Position numbers and translations under genes: made by a program | Assembly (NCBI RefSeq): GCF_001277295.1 | Contig: NZ_CP011456.1 | Coordinates: 3,236,001 to 3,300,000 of the forward strand | Reading direction: 5' to 3' | Length of the DNA stretch: 64,000 nt | Source of the DNA: Anabaena sp. WA102 | Lineage (GTDB): Bacteria; Cyanobacteriota; Cyanobacteriia; Cyanobacteriales; Nostocaceae | The notes under the pieces: model-generated | Database searches by the model: none | What the model was told of the DNA's origin: nothing | Seen by the model: the letters and a program-made list of their open reading frames with translations, nothing else | Part shown: positions 9,404 to 18,864 of the stretch, piece by piece | Position numbering within the stretch: position 1 is the first letter of the stretch | Layout of the letters: every line of letters starts with the position of its first letter

Positions 9404-9775
9404 CACTCTCCGGTCTAAAGACGCGGAGATTCTATAGAGAGTTTCAGTCTATATCCCTCAGTTATCCCAGTTTCAGGCAGGGTTCCTTAAATATTTGGGT
9501 TCTTGCCCTGATTTCGTTTGCCCTGGCGGGCGAAATCATATCTGACAAGCGTAACTTTCCGAGAGTCCCTCGGTAGCTTTTTATGTCTTTAGTGAAAATT
9601 TAATTGTATCACGAATATGGATGAAAATTTGAAATAATTTCAAATTTTCAAATTAACGTCAATGCAGGATAAAGGAAAGCCTCTAGCCTTCATCCCTTGT
9701 CTAAAGCCCAAATGTGGCTGACTCAGGAAGCCACATTTTCAAGGGTTTTCGGCGTTCTTCCTTATAAACAAAATC
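9404..9775 (+). repeat. IS200/605-like non-coding repeat I, copy 1
   Basis: About 370 bp, closely matched by a second copy at 18865-19300. It opens with tgacactctccggtctaaag and a hairpin (ctccg-gtc-taaa-gac-gcggag), continues through several small stems (ctttccgagagtccctcgg), and ends near a ccttgtctaaagcccaaatg block and tttcaagggttttcggcg. There is no open frame. The hairpin-rich start resembles the 3' end and omega-RNA region of IS200/605 TnpB elements. No tnpB is present, so it would be a relic or a non-autonomous derivative. This reading is an inference from pattern only. Confidence 0.55.
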
Positions 9776-9776
9776 T

Positions 9777-9825
9777 CTCGTTCCCAGTCTCCGACTGGGA
9801 ATGCCATATAGAGGCTCTGCCTCAA
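9777..9825. repeat. Short hairpin repeat module
   Basis: Third single copy of the module seen twice at 8324-8502 (tctcgttcccagtctccgac through aggctctgcctc). It lies just beyond the 3' end of the zinc-ribbon gene and could act as a terminator-like hairpin for it. Confidence 0.6.
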
Positions 9826-9830
9826 AGCAG

Positions 9831-10085
9831 TTAATTATTTTGATTTTGCTTAGATAAATCCGTCGGTGGTCTGTCATTACTCCAAGCCCACCAGACATAA
9901 CTGCATTGACAATGATAGAATTCTTGCCACTTCCGACGACGATCTGGGGTACTTACAGGAGACCTTCTATTTAACCACACATTAACAGCATCTCGACTAC
10001 CAGCATGGCATTTGGGACAATGAAACTGGTAGGCGTGTACGGCTTGATTAGTCCATTCTGGCGGATTGGGATCAAAAGCGTCCAT
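9831..10085 (-). CDS. Small zinc-ribbon-like conserved protein
   Basis: 84 residues from ATG 10085 (MDAFDPNPPEWTNQAVHAYQ). Visible metal ligands are C-P-K-C at about residues 23-26 and C-x-C near residue 60 (FYHCQCSYVWWAW), so a zinc ribbon with two Cys pairs is likely. The region around the second pair is rich in Trp. It has no signal peptide and no membrane segment. I recognise the pattern as a conserved cyanobacterial hypothetical, not a named family. It diverges from the DUF3318 gene, with about 75 bp between the two starts that must hold both promoters. Confidence 0.75.
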   Translation of the reverse strand: MDAFDPNPPEWTNQAVHAYQFHCPKCHAGSRDAVNVWLNRRSPVSTPDRRRKWQEFYHCQCSYVWWAWSNDRPPTDLSKQNQNN

Positions 10086-10159
10086 ATAAATATAAAGTGG
10101 AATAGAGTGTAATCTTAGTAGTCATTGAATATACATAATTATGACTAATAATGGGTGTT

Positions 10160-10762
10160 ATGGAACCAAATATTGAAATTCGTCGGTTGTTGGATGTAAT
10201 GCCCGCTTCTGGGCGAATGATGACTAAAATCGTCAGTAAACCAGAACAAAAACAGGTAATAGATGCGGCTTTTCCTTTGCCTTTAAGTCAAGCAAGACCA
10301 ATATATATTAATTTCGACTTATGGAGACGGTTGACAAAACCCCAACGAGATTTACTCCTATTACAGAAGGTAAGCTGGTTAATAGGGGTGAAATGGCTGC
10401 AACCTAATGTTTATCAAGGTGTGGTGTTAGCAGGGCTTGTAGGGGGAATACTCGAAGCAGTCCAGGCGGATGTGGTAGGTGTGGTAATAGCCGGGGGATT
10501 AAGTGCTGTAGCGGCTATCCGGATTTGGCGCACGAATAAATCCCAGGAGTCAGAATTAACTGCTGATACAGTCGCTATTAGAATCGCCCAAAGACGGGGT
10601 TATTCAGAAACTGAAGCCGCCCAACATTTGTTAACAGCTATTGAAGCCGTAGGAACAATAGAAGGGCGTTCTGGTTTAAATTTTAGTGAATTAATTCGTT
10701 GTCAAAACTTGAAAGTAATTGCTGGTTTATCACAAGTTGGTATCCCTAAAAATTATCAATAG
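10160..10762 (+). CDS. DUF3318 family membrane protein
   Basis: 200 residues from ATG 10160 (MEPNIEIRRLLDVMPASGRM), which is where I expect the family to begin; an ATG at 10151 adds only three residues. The N-terminal 75 residues are soluble. Two hydrophobic segments follow at about residues 95-115 and 118-137 (VVLAGLVGGILEAVQ, VVGVVIAGGLSAVAAIRIW). The C-terminal 60 residues are helical and soluble. DUF3318 is a cyanobacterial family of unknown function. The region around residues 57-75 (RLTKPQRDLLLLQKVSWL) faintly recalls M48-type peptidase helices, but no HExxH is present. Confidence 0.85.
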   Translation: MEPNIEIRRLLDVMPASGRMMTKIVSKPEQKQVIDAAFPLPLSQARPIYINFDLWRRLTKPQRDLLLLQKVSWLIGVKWLQPNVYQGVVLAGLVGGILEAVQADVVGVVIAGGLSAVAAIRIWRTNKSQESELTADTVAIRIAQRRGYSETEAAQHLLTAIEAVGTIEGRSGLNFSELIRCQNLKVIAGLSQVGIPKNYQ

Positions 10763-10816
10763 ATGTACATTCAAAGGGAACAGGGAACGTAGATACCAGG
10801 ATACCCATTTACCCGT

Positions 10817-10982
10817 TAGAGGGTGTTTGAAAAGTCCCTCATGGTGTATCAAATATTTTTAGATCCCCCTAAATCCCCCTTAAAAAGGGGGACTTTGACT
10901 CTAGTTCCCCCCTTAACAAGGGGGGTTAGGGGGATCTGTAAGTGCCTAAAATCACAACCTAAAACTTTTCAAACATCCTCTT
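10817..10982. repeat. Dispersed element B, copy 2
   Basis: About 166 bp. Left end gagggtgtttgaaaagt, right end acttttcaaacatcctc, flanked by TTA and TTA. The internal arms agatccccctaaatccccct and aggggggttagggggatct can pair into a long hairpin. It lies just upstream of the NRPS condensation-domain remnant. Confidence 0.8.
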
Positions 10983-11091
10983 AGAAATCGAAGAATCATA
11001 GTACGAATTTCTGTTATTATGGTTGTGCTATTTTCTGTACGCCCCTAACGACTACAATTAAACTCACAGATAACAAAGTTATAAATTAGCA

Positions 11092-12375
11092 ATGCAAAGC
11101 AATTCTTCTTTGGAAAGGCAGCCACAACTTACAGAGGAAGCGAAATCATTTCCCCTCTCCTACGGTCAACAAGCGATGTGGTTTCTTGACCAGATAGCAC
11201 CCCAAAGCATCGCATACAATATCTATACAACAGTGCAGATAAGCTCAGAGTTAGATTTGGAAGCATGGCACAGAGCTTGGCTGCAAATTGTAGAACGTCA
11301 TCCCATCCTGCGAACTACCTATACACAGCATGAAGATCAACCTATTCAAGTAATTCACCCATACCAAGAGATAGATATTAAAATAACAGATGCTTCTGCT
11401 TGGAATTTAGACTACTTGAAAAAACAAATTCTGACAGAAACCGAGCGTCCCTACAACTTGGAAACAGGTCCAGTATTGCGGGTACATCTATTTACAAGAT
11501 CATCAGAAGAACATATCCAATTACTGGCCATGCACCACATTGCTGGAGATATGTGGTCTTTTGACATATTATTAAATGAACTGCAAATTCTGTATGCTAC
11601 AGAAGTAAAAACATCGTCTCAAGCTGACTTACAAATTATTGAAAATTCAGATATTTATAATTCTCAAACAGATAATAGTCTCTCTCTTCCAAAGCTATCA
11701 TACACAGATTATGTAAGTTGGCAGACCGAGATGTTGTCAAGTTCTCAAGGTGAACAAATTTCAGCATACTGGCATAAACAATTAATAGGTGAGTTGCCAG
11801 TCTTAGACTTGCCCGTAGATAAACTTAGACCAAATGTGCAAACCTACTCTGGTAGCACACACATCATCAAGTTAGATGAAGAATTGCTTTCCAGGCTGAG
11901 AAAGTTGTCAGAATTAGAAAAAACAAGCCTGTATAGAATTTTCCTGGCTGCATTTTTTATTCTATTTTACCGCTTATCAGGACAAGAAGACATCCTAGTA
12001 GGTTGTCCGGTTGCGGGTCGGTCAGGTAACAAGGAGTTTGAAAGTATTGTTGGCTATTTTACAGACCCCGTAGTATTACGTGCAAATCTAGGGGAAAATC
12101 CCACCTTCAGAGATTTTCTTGCTCAAATACGTCGCACAGTTTCTGAGGGTAAGAAACATGAAGATTATCCCTTTCCCCTATTAGTAAAACAGCTTATTCC
12201 TGAAAGAGATTCTAGTCGTTCTCCTCTGTTTCAAGTTTCTTTAACTTGGCAAGAGCATCGCTGGTATGATAATAGCCAAAAATCATCTTTAGTGATGTCG
12301 CCATTCTTAATAGAAGGACATCAACGAGGATCAGCATTTGATATAGATTTGGCGATTATTAAACTTAACGGGTGA
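11092..12375 (+). pseudogene. NRPS condensation domain, truncated by an IS element
   Basis: 427 residues from ATG 11092. Almost the whole product is one condensation (C) domain: FPLSYGQQAMWFLDQ near the N-terminus, catalytic HHxxxD as H148-H149-x-x-x-D153 (HHIAGDMWS), and later motifs such as YRLSGQEDILVGCPVAGR and VGYFTDPVVLRAN. A C domain normally joins amino acids on a synthetase and is followed by adenylation and carrier domains. Here the frame ends at 12375 with KLNG, encoded by the left end of an insertion sequence, and nothing resembling an A or T domain follows. It is therefore the 5' stump of a larger peptide synthetase gene. The product once made cannot be told from one C domain. 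Confidence 0.85.
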
Positions 12376-13227
12376 CAAGGCGGTTGAAGATGAGATGTGG
12401 CAATAATTTGAGAAAATAAGGGAGTAAAAAAATAGGGACAAAGAAGCCCCCGAAGCAAAAAATGTTACCACAATCATATCAAACAATTTTCCGAAAGCAT
12501 TTGAGTGAACAGCAGTATTTGACACTAGAGATATTGTTGTTATTAATACAGGCTCATCGCCAAGTAAAACTGTCAAAATTGGCCAGCTTGTTTCCCCAAC
12601 CAATTAAATATGAAAGCAGGAAACGTAATCTACAAAGATTTTTAGGAATAGGTAAACTCTGCGTAAAATTATTATGGTTTCCATTGATAAAATATTGGAT
12701 TAGACAATCGTTAACACCAAAACAACTGAATCGAGAACAGCGCCGTTATTTTCATAAAAAACAGTATCAAAAATATGGTTATTGGATGGTAGCACTGGAT
12801 AGAACACAGTGGAAGGGGCGAAATATATTTATGGTGACATTGGTATGGGGTACTCATGCCCTACCACTATATTGGGAAACATTAAATCATGTCGGAAATA
12901 GTAATTTACAAACACAGAAAAGATTAATAAAGACAGCAATAAAGTTGTTAAAAAAATGTCGAATTGTGGTGTTAGCAGACAGAGAATTTCATAGTCCAAA
13001 ACTGGCTAAATGGCTTGATGAGCAAGGAGTTTACTTCGCTTTACGCCAGAAGAAAAACCTTTATTTTCAAGAAAAACCTGAACAAGAATATCAAGTTCTT
13101 AAAAATCAAGGATTTAAGCCAGGAATGTCGAGATTTTATGAAAAAGTTAAATGTGGTAAAGGGGATGAATTAGGCCTTAACGGGTGACAAGGCTGTTGAA
13201 GATGAGATGTAGCAATAATTTGAGAAA
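12364..13227 (+). mobile_element. Decayed IS4-family insertion sequence with duplicated left end
   Basis: The left end starts near cttaacgggtgacaaggcgg (12364). A 52-bp near-copy with only two mismatches (cttaacgggtgacaaggctg) begins at 13176 and cuts off the transposase gene. The simplest reading is that a second copy of the same IS inserted into the first and then lost everything but its left end. No matching right end was found up to 13524. Both left ends carry a stop (acgggtga) that terminates whichever frame they entered. Confidence 0.75.
12462..13187 (+). pseudogene. IS4-type transposase, C-terminally truncated
   Basis: 241 residues from ATG 12462 (MLPQSYQTIFRKHLSEQQYL). It resembles IS4-family DDE transposases: first Asp in WMVALDRTQWKG and second Asp in VVLADREFHSPKLAKWL. 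The family's third acidic residue, in the YREK region nearer the C-terminus, is missing because the frame runs into the second IS left end at about 13176 and stops at 13187. Full-length relatives are usually about 350-400 residues. The protein is expected to be inactive. Confidence 0.85.
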
Positions 13228-13524
13228 TTTGTTGTCCCCAACGTCCCCACCCACAAGCAGCCATTTCACTACATATTTACCACTACCGTGTTTTTTCTTA
13301 CTTAAGGTTCTTCCGTACCTGTTATGCCAAACATGAGTTTATTTACCCCACAACCCATATAAATAAAGGGTTTTATTGTTCTTGATACCAAATTTGTCAA
13401 AATAACCAATGAATTAAAGTAAAATCCTTATATAACAAGAATTTTGGGATTTAAAAAAAATAATTTAGCATAACAAGTACCGAAGAGCCTTACTTAATGG
13501 CTGAATTGAGGTCAATAATAGTTG
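13228..13524. other. AT-rich spacer, nothing recognised
   Basis: About 300 bp between the IS remnant and the MATE gene. I see no open frame, RNA gene or repeat that recurs in the window. It may be the leftover of the lost downstream part of the peptide synthetase locus, but nothing in it supports that directly. Confidence 0.4.
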
Positions 13525-14982
13525 CTATATGCGCCCGTTTTCAACATCTTCCCCTACTCCCAACTTTTCCACCATTATTTGTTCACGAGTTTCTCCAAAA
13601 GCTAAAGTCAACAGGGGATTTGCTTCTAAAGCCGGGAGAGTAGCACTAATATTATCAAGATCATTTCTAAATGTACTGGGCAACTTTACCACAAACATCA
13701 TCGTTCTTATTGCATAGAACAAAGATAGACTCAACCACAAGATATGGTTACTGGAGAACTTAACGGCAGCAAAATTCACAGGTGCAAATCCGATAAAAAG
13801 AGCGACTAAGCTAACATTACGGAGGGTATGTCCTTGTGCTAAACCTAAGAAGTATCCTTCCAGTGTAAAATCTATAGAACTAAGTACCAAGGCCAGTACC
13901 AACCAGGGAACAAAAGTATCTATCTTAGAGATGATTTCGGTGTGGTTAGTGAATAATCTAAAAACACTATCGGGAAATAATATACATATTCCACCGAAAA
14001 ATATTCCTACAATCAGAGCAGTTAAGACAGAAAAACTAACTAGAGGTGCTAACTGGTGTGAATCTCCTTTTCCTTTAAAGTTTCCGACCAAACTTTCTGT
14101 ACCGAATCCGATTCCTTCAATAAAATATGTATTAAAGCTGATTATCTGCCACAACAAAGAATTCTGTGCGTAAACTAGCATTCCCATCTGTACTCCTTGA
14201 TAACTAAATGTTAAGGAGATAAACAGAAGAACTAAATTGCTAATAAAGATGTTGCCATTGAGAGTTAAGTTAGATTTTATAGCTGAGATGTCCCATATTT
14301 TAAACGCTATAGATATCACTTCCAACCACTGGAATTCTCTACAAAAAAATATCAATCCTACCAACAACAATATATATTGGCTGGCAGCAGAAGAAACTCC
14401 TGCTCCCATACTTTCCCACCCTAAGTTGATAATAAACAGATAGTCAAGTCCAATTTTCACACCATTACCAACTACTGATAACAGCACAACTAAGCCATTT
14501 TTTTCTCGCCCTAGAAACCAACCTATCAGAACAAAATTGAGCAAAACCGCAGGCGCTCCCCAAATTTGGGTGTTGAAATAGGCAAGACCTGAAGATTTGA
14601 TTTCTAGGGGGACATTGAGGATGGTAAACCCAAGCTCTCCCAAAGGGTATTGTAAAAGTATGAGGGCAATACCCAGCACCAAAGCTATTAAACCATTACG
14701 CAATCCTATCAATAACATTTCTTCCCTGTCATCTCGTCCAACCGCTTGCGCTGTGACTCCAGTAGTCCCCATTCGTAAAAAGAGTAAAACGAAGTAGAGA
14801 AAGTTGAGCAAGTTGCCAGCAAGGATGACTCCGGCGAAGTTGTTGATTTCTTCAAGATGACCCAAAAATATGACACTGACTAAATTAGCTACCGGGATCA
14901 TAATATTCGATAGGACGTTGGCTAGAGCTAATTGGAAATAGCGAGGTATGAAATCATACTTGTTTTTGAGTGTCGGGTTCAT
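13525..14982 (-). CDS. MATE-family multidrug/metabolite exporter
   Basis: 485 residues from ATG 14982 (MNPTLKNKYDFIPRYFQLAL). About twelve hydrophobic segments run the length of the protein. The N-terminal half begins with LALANVLSNIMIPVANLVSVIFLGHL and contains GTTGVTAQAVG, typical of the MATE/DinF fold, which exports small molecules in exchange for Na+ or H+. The C-terminal 50 residues are polar. MATE pumps often accompany natural-product clusters in cyanobacteria. Here it sits tail to tail with an NRPS stump, so it may be a survivor of that cluster. Assignment to a known toxin transporter (for example of the saxitoxin or guanitoxin type) cannot be made from sequence alone because no other cluster genes are present. 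Confidence 0.88.
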   Translation of the reverse strand: MNPTLKNKYDFIPRYFQLALANVLSNIMIPVANLVSVIFLGHLEEINNFAGVILAGNLLNFLYFVLLFLRMGTTGVTAQAVGRDDREEMLLIGLRNGLIALVLGIALILLQYPLGELGFTILNVPLEIKSSGLAYFNTQIWGAPAVLLNFVLIGWFLGREKNGLVVLLSVVGNGVKIGLDYLFIINLGWESMGAGVSSAASQYILLLVGLIFFCREFQWLEVISIAFKIWDISAIKSNLTLNGNIFISNLVLLFISLTFSYQGVQMGMLVYAQNSLLWQIISFNTYFIEGIGFGTESLVGNFKGKGDSHQLAPLVSFSVLTALIVGIFFGGICILFPDSVFRLFTNHTEIISKIDTFVPWLVLALVLSSIDFTLEGYFLGLAQGHTLRNVSLVALFIGFAPVNFAAVKFSSNHILWLSLSLFYAIRTMMFVVKLPSTFRNDLDNISATLPALEANPLLTLAFGETREQIMVEKLGVGEDVENGRI

Positions 14983-14995
14983 TTTTTAAGTAAGT

Positions 14996-15380
14996 AGTAG
15001 TCTGTCAAAGATATTTTAACGGGTAATGGTTCTATTCCTCCTCTGCTCCCTCTACTTGTCTTCATCCTCTATACTCAAAACGGCTGGAAGCTGGACTTTT
15101 TTATCATACAAAGAACAAGTTCAAAGCCTCTCCCCGCAAGGGGGAGAGGTTTACCAGAGGGGTTTCATATTTGGTTAAACTATGAACCGTTTTCAGTATA
15201 TCTCCCCTTAGAGGGTGTTTGAAAAGTTATGGTCAATGTATCAAATATTTTTTACCCCACCCTAACCCTCCCCTTTACAAGGGGAGGGAACTGGATTTTT
15301 ATTGTTTCCCCTTTTACAAGGGGAAAGGGGGGTAGCAATGTGATGAAAATTACGGAATACCACTTTTCAAACATCCTCTA
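14996..15380. repeat. Stacked repeats: partial C, element G copy 1, element B copy 3
   Basis: This gene-free stretch holds a partial element C (agtagtctgtcaaagatatt, 14996-15035), then element G at about 15071-15200 (left end tactcaaaacggctggaagc, right end gaaccgttttcagtata), then element B at 15208-15380. Element G contains the long stem ctctccccgcaagggggagag. No coding capacity is seen. Confidence 0.7.
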
Positions 15381-15694
15381 AGAGGGTGTTTGAAAAGTCT
15401 CAATCCATACTAAGTAGGTTGGTGTTGAAAATTGTCGTTATGGCAAGGCAATAGGCAATAGGCAATAGGCAAGAGTGAAGAGGGTTTGGGCGATTTTACG
15501 TTTCTTTAGAGGTTGTTTGAAAACTTTTTCGTGTGGGATCTGACACCCGCAGATCCCCCTAAGTCCCCCTTAAAAAGGGGGACTTTGAGGAATTTAGCCC
15601 CCCTTTGTAAGGGGGGTTGGGGGTATCTCGATTAATTCTGATACTTTTCAAACATCCTCTTACACAGTTTGGTTTTATTGTGTTCACCTACTTA
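15381..15694. repeat. Nested repeats: B inside A, beside a B fragment
   Basis: A B-type left end (gagggtgtttgaaaagtctc, 15381-15410) is cut by element A, whose ends lie at 15411-15420 (taagtaggtt) and 15686-15694 (acctactta). Element A is itself split at its internal TTTACACAG by a full element B (about 15509-15660, plus a TA duplicate at 15661-15662). Removing 154 bp restores an A copy of exactly 128 bp. The order of events is readable: A inserted first, B later. Confidence 0.85.
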
Positions 15695-15759
15695 CTTTAA
15701 AAAATTAGATAAATGGTGATACTCTGGAATAGAATCCTACATATACATTTTTAAGAGTT

Positions 15760-16926
15760 ATGAATTATAAATTATCACGAATGGCAGCGATTCAATCGCC
15801 AATTATTCCGGTGGTGGGAGAATTAATTAAAAACTCTCCTGGGACAATTTCTTTAGGACAAGGTGTGGTTCACTATCAACCACCAGATACCGCAATGGAA
15901 TTATTACCAAAGTTCCTGGCTGAACCTAAAAATCATCTTTATCAACCCGTTATCGGGATTCCTGAATTATTAACAGTATTAGCAGCAAAGTTATCAATAT
16001 TTAATAGTCTTGATATCAATGAAGAAAATGCTATTGTGGTGACAGCAGGTAGCAATATGGGGTTTATAAATGCTATTTTAGCAATTACTTCTCCTGGTGA
16101 TGAAATTATTTTAAATACTCCCTACTATTTTAATCATGAAATGGCAATTAAAATGGCAGGTTGTCATCCGGTATTAGTTGCCACAGATACAAATTATCAA
16201 TTAATTCCTAAAGCCATAGCCGCCGCAATTACAGATAAAACCCGTGCGGTAGTGACGATTTCTCCGAATAATCCTACAGGTGTTATTTATTCAGAAACAG
16301 CATTAAAACAAGTTAATGAAATTTGTCGAGAAAGGGGAATTTATCATATTAGTGATGAGGCTTATGAATATTTTACTTATGACGGTGTAAAACATATTTC
16401 ACCGGGGGCATTTGCGGGCAGTCATCAATATACAATTTCTCTGTTTAGTTTGTCGAAAGCTTATGGTTTTGCTAGTTGGCGAATTGGTTATATGGTAATT
16501 CCTCAACATCTATTAATTGCTGTGAAAAAAGTCCAAGATACCATTTTAATTTGTCCACCTGTGGTTTCTCAATATGCAGCTTTGGGGGCTTTACAAGTAA
16601 AAGATGATTATTTAAAAGATAATATTGGGACTATTGCTAAAGTTCGAGAAATAGTAATTGATTCACTGCGATCGCTTCAGGATTTATGTACAATTACACC
16701 AGCTAATGGTGCATTTTACTTTTTCTTGAAAGTGCAGACAAAAATGAATGATTTGGAATTAGTGAAAAAACTGATTCAAGAACACAAAATAGCAGTGATT
16801 CCGGGAACAACCTTTGGGATGGAAGATGGTTGTTATTTGCGGGTTGCTTATGGTGCGTTACCAGCAGATACAGCTAAAGCAGGTATAGAAAGATTAGTCA
16901 AAGGTTTGCAAAGTATCGTATTATAG
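15760..16926 (+). CDS. PLP-dependent class I/II aminotransferase
   Basis: 388 residues from ATG 15760. It belongs to the fold-type I aminotransferase family: ISPNNPTGVIYSETAL, the Asp in ISDEAYEYFTYDG that contacts the pyridine nitrogen, the PLP lysine in SLSKAYGFASWRIGYM, and the C-terminal carboxylate-binding Arg in GCYLRVAYGAL. It is a different subgroup from the AspC-like enzyme at 27759. The amino-acid substrate cannot be told from sequence. The histidine phosphatase gene follows 33 bp downstream on the same strand and could be cotranscribed. The upstream region consists of repeat elements A and B, so its promoter must lie in the 65 bp after 15694 or within the repeats. Confidence 0.9.
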   Translation: MNYKLSRMAAIQSPIIPVVGELIKNSPGTISLGQGVVHYQPPDTAMELLPKFLAEPKNHLYQPVIGIPELLTVLAAKLSIFNSLDINEENAIVVTAGSNMGFINAILAITSPGDEIILNTPYYFNHEMAIKMAGCHPVLVATDTNYQLIPKAIAAAITDKTRAVVTISPNNPTGVIYSETALKQVNEICRERGIYHISDEAYEYFTYDGVKHISPGAFAGSHQYTISLFSLSKAYGFASWRIGYMVIPQHLLIAVKKVQDTILICPPVVSQYAALGALQVKDDYLKDNIGTIAKVREIVIDSLRSLQDLCTITPANGAFYFFLKVQTKMNDLELVKKLIQEHKIAVIPGTTFGMEDGCYLRVAYGALPADTAKAGIERLVKGLQSIVL

Positions 16927-16959
16927 CCACATAACAAAAATTAATATTCGGATTTTCCC

Positions 16960-17607
16960 ATGAGTCAAATAGTTTGGATAGCAAGACACGCTAACCGCCT
17001 TGATTTCGTATATCCCGATTGGTTTCTAACCGCCGAAAGACGGTATGATCCACCTTTATCAGATGATGGTATGATTCAGGCGCAGCAGTTAGCAAAGCGA
17101 CTTAAAGGGGAAAAAATCGCCCATATTTTTGCTTCTCCATTTTTGCGAACTATCCAAACGGCAAATGCGATCGCTGAAGTTTTGGATTTATCTATTAAAC
17201 TGGAAGTAGGTTTGAGTGAATGGCTTAATCCCGAATGGATGACTGAAGAACCGGAAAAACTCCCAACTTCAGCTTTAGTCAAATTATTTCCCAGAATTGA
17301 TACCAGTTACACATCACGCATAGCCGCAAAATACCCGGAAACTCATCAACAGGTGCGGGAACGTTCGGCACAAACTGCCAGGTGTTTATCTACTGAATTC
17401 TCCCCCCATGATATCCTATTGGTGGCACATGGCGCGTCTGTCTTGGGTGCAGCAATGGGATTTGTAGGGGACATAGCCAAAAATGAAGTCAAAGCTTCTC
17501 TATGTTCTTTAGTAAAAGTTGTCCGCCAAGATTCAGAATGGTTGTTAGCACTAAAGGGTGATACGTCCCATTTGACGAAAGTTGAAGAATTGGTGAGATT
17601 TGTGTAA
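16960..17607 (+). CDS. Histidine phosphatase (phosphoglycerate-mutase-like) protein
   Basis: 215 residues from ATG 16960. The catalytic motif is RHAN at residues 9-12 (WIARHANRLDF), with His10 the expected phospho-acceptor; the more common form is RHG. The second conserved Arg is in FASPFLRTIQTA, the acid region is around GLSEWLNPEW, and the second catalytic His is in LLVAHGASVLG. This superfamily dephosphorylates sugars, nucleotides or proteins; the substrate here is not predictable. It sits between an aminotransferase and glucokinase, all on the plus strand. Confidence 0.88.
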   Translation: MSQIVWIARHANRLDFVYPDWFLTAERRYDPPLSDDGMIQAQQLAKRLKGEKIAHIFASPFLRTIQTANAIAEVLDLSIKLEVGLSEWLNPEWMTEEPEKLPTSALVKLFPRIDTSYTSRIAAKYPETHQQVRERSAQTARCLSTEFSPHDILLVAHGASVLGAAMGFVGDIAKNEVKASLCSLVKVVRQDSEWLLALKGDTSHLTKVEELVRFV

Positions 17608-17682
17608 ATATTTAATGAGGATTTTCTCTAAATCACAACTAACGCTGACTCAGCAAAAGTAACTTACTAACTGATAAATTTT

Positions 17683-18708
17683 ATGACATTGCTACTGGCC
17701 GGAGACATAGGCGGAACAAAAACTATTTTGCGTTTAGTGGAATTTTCAGAAACACTGGGATTAAAAACTCTGCACGAAGAGAGTTTTCGCAGTGGAGATT
17801 TTCCTGATTTAGTCCCCATCGTCCAAAGGTTTTTGACTACAGCTAACTCTAGCACACCAGAAAAGGCTTGTTTTGCGATCGCAGGACCAGTAGTGGAAAA
17901 CACCGCCAAGTTGACCAATTTAGCCTGGTTTCTCGATACAAATCGTTTAACTCAAGAATTGGGTATTCTATCAATTTCCCTGATTAATGACTTTGCGGCT
18001 GTTGGTTACGGCATTTTTGGATTAACAAAACAGGATTTACTAACTTTACAAGTTGGTAAATACCAACCAGCAGCACCAATGGCTGTAATCGGTGCAGGAA
18101 CTGGGTTAGGACAAGGATTTTTGATTAAACAAGACCATCAATATCAAGTCTTTCCTTCCGAGGGTGGACACGCAGATTTTGCACCACGCAATGAACTAGA
18201 GTTTCAACTGTTGAAATATCTAGTAGATAAACATGATATTCCACGAGTCTCCGTAGAAAGAGTAGTTTCCGGGTTAGGAATTACCTCCATTTACCAATTT
18301 TTACGAGATAGAAAAATAGCCACCGAATCACCAGAAATTGCCCAAGCAGTCAGAACATGGGAACAAGAAGCACAGACAACCGAAAAAACCGTTGATCCAG
18401 GGGCCCTTATTGGCGCTGCTGCACTGCAAAAAAGCGATCGCCTTTCCGAACAAACCATGCAATTATTTATAAAAGCCTACGGTGCAGAAGCCGGCAATCT
18501 AGCCTTAAAACTCCTCCCCTATGGCGGATTATACATTGCCGGTGGTATCGCCCCCAAAATCCTCCCCTTAATGGAAAATGGTAGTTTCCTCTTGAATTTT
18601 ATCCAAAAAGGCAGAATGCGTTCTCTTCTCGAAGAAATCCCCGTGCATATAATTCTTAATCAACAAGTGGGATTAATTGGTGCAGCTTTGTCTGCCTCTA
18701 GGTTATAA
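17683..18708 (+). CDS. glk: Glucokinase
   Basis: 341 residues from ATG 17683. ROK/bacterial glucokinase type: the phosphate-1 loop LLAGDIGGTKT near the N-terminus, CFAIAGPV, the substrate-binding FLDTNRLTQELG and SLINDFAAVGYGI, the adenosine loop VIGAGTGLGQGF, then PSEGGHADFAP and GGLYIAGGIAPKILP. It phosphorylates glucose to glucose-6-phosphate. The length is normal for the cyanobacterial enzyme. The stop TAA at 18706-18708 is followed immediately by repeat element C. Confidence 0.95.
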   Translation: MTLLLAGDIGGTKTILRLVEFSETLGLKTLHEESFRSGDFPDLVPIVQRFLTTANSSTPEKACFAIAGPVVENTAKLTNLAWFLDTNRLTQELGILSISLINDFAAVGYGIFGLTKQDLLTLQVGKYQPAAPMAVIGAGTGLGQGFLIKQDHQYQVFPSEGGHADFAPRNELEFQLLKYLVDKHDIPRVSVERVVSGLGITSIYQFLRDRKIATESPEIAQAVRTWEQEAQTTEKTVDPGALIGAAALQKSDRLSEQTMQLFIKAYGAEAGNLALKLLPYGGLYIAGGIAPKILPLMENGSFLLNFIQKGRMRSLLEEIPVHIILNQQVGLIGAALSASRL

Positions 18709-18841
18709 CTAGTAGTCTGTCAACCCAAAAATGACGGGTGAAGGCAAGCAGGGGGAGAAGAGAGGCACCAGGGGTAGGGGAGGGAAGAACAGAAGTTTTT
18801 TCCGATCATTACCCGTCAAAATAAATTTGACGAACTACTAG
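18709..18841. repeat. Dispersed element C, copy 1
   Basis: 133 bp with inverted ends ctagtagtctgtcaaccc and gacgaactactag. Inner inverted arms atgacgggtga and tcattacccgtca enclose a G-rich core (aggggtaggggagggaagaa). Copies lie at 39043 (carrying a nested D element) and 44485, with partial copies at 14996 and 51513. It starts one base after the glk stop codon. Confidence 0.8.
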
Positions 18842-18864
18842 CAACGTCAGGAGTCAGAAAGTTT

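Noticed and set aside
13525..14982. Calling the MATE gene a saxitoxin or guanitoxin exporter
   Set aside because: No other gene of those clusters is present, and family membership alone does not define the cargo.
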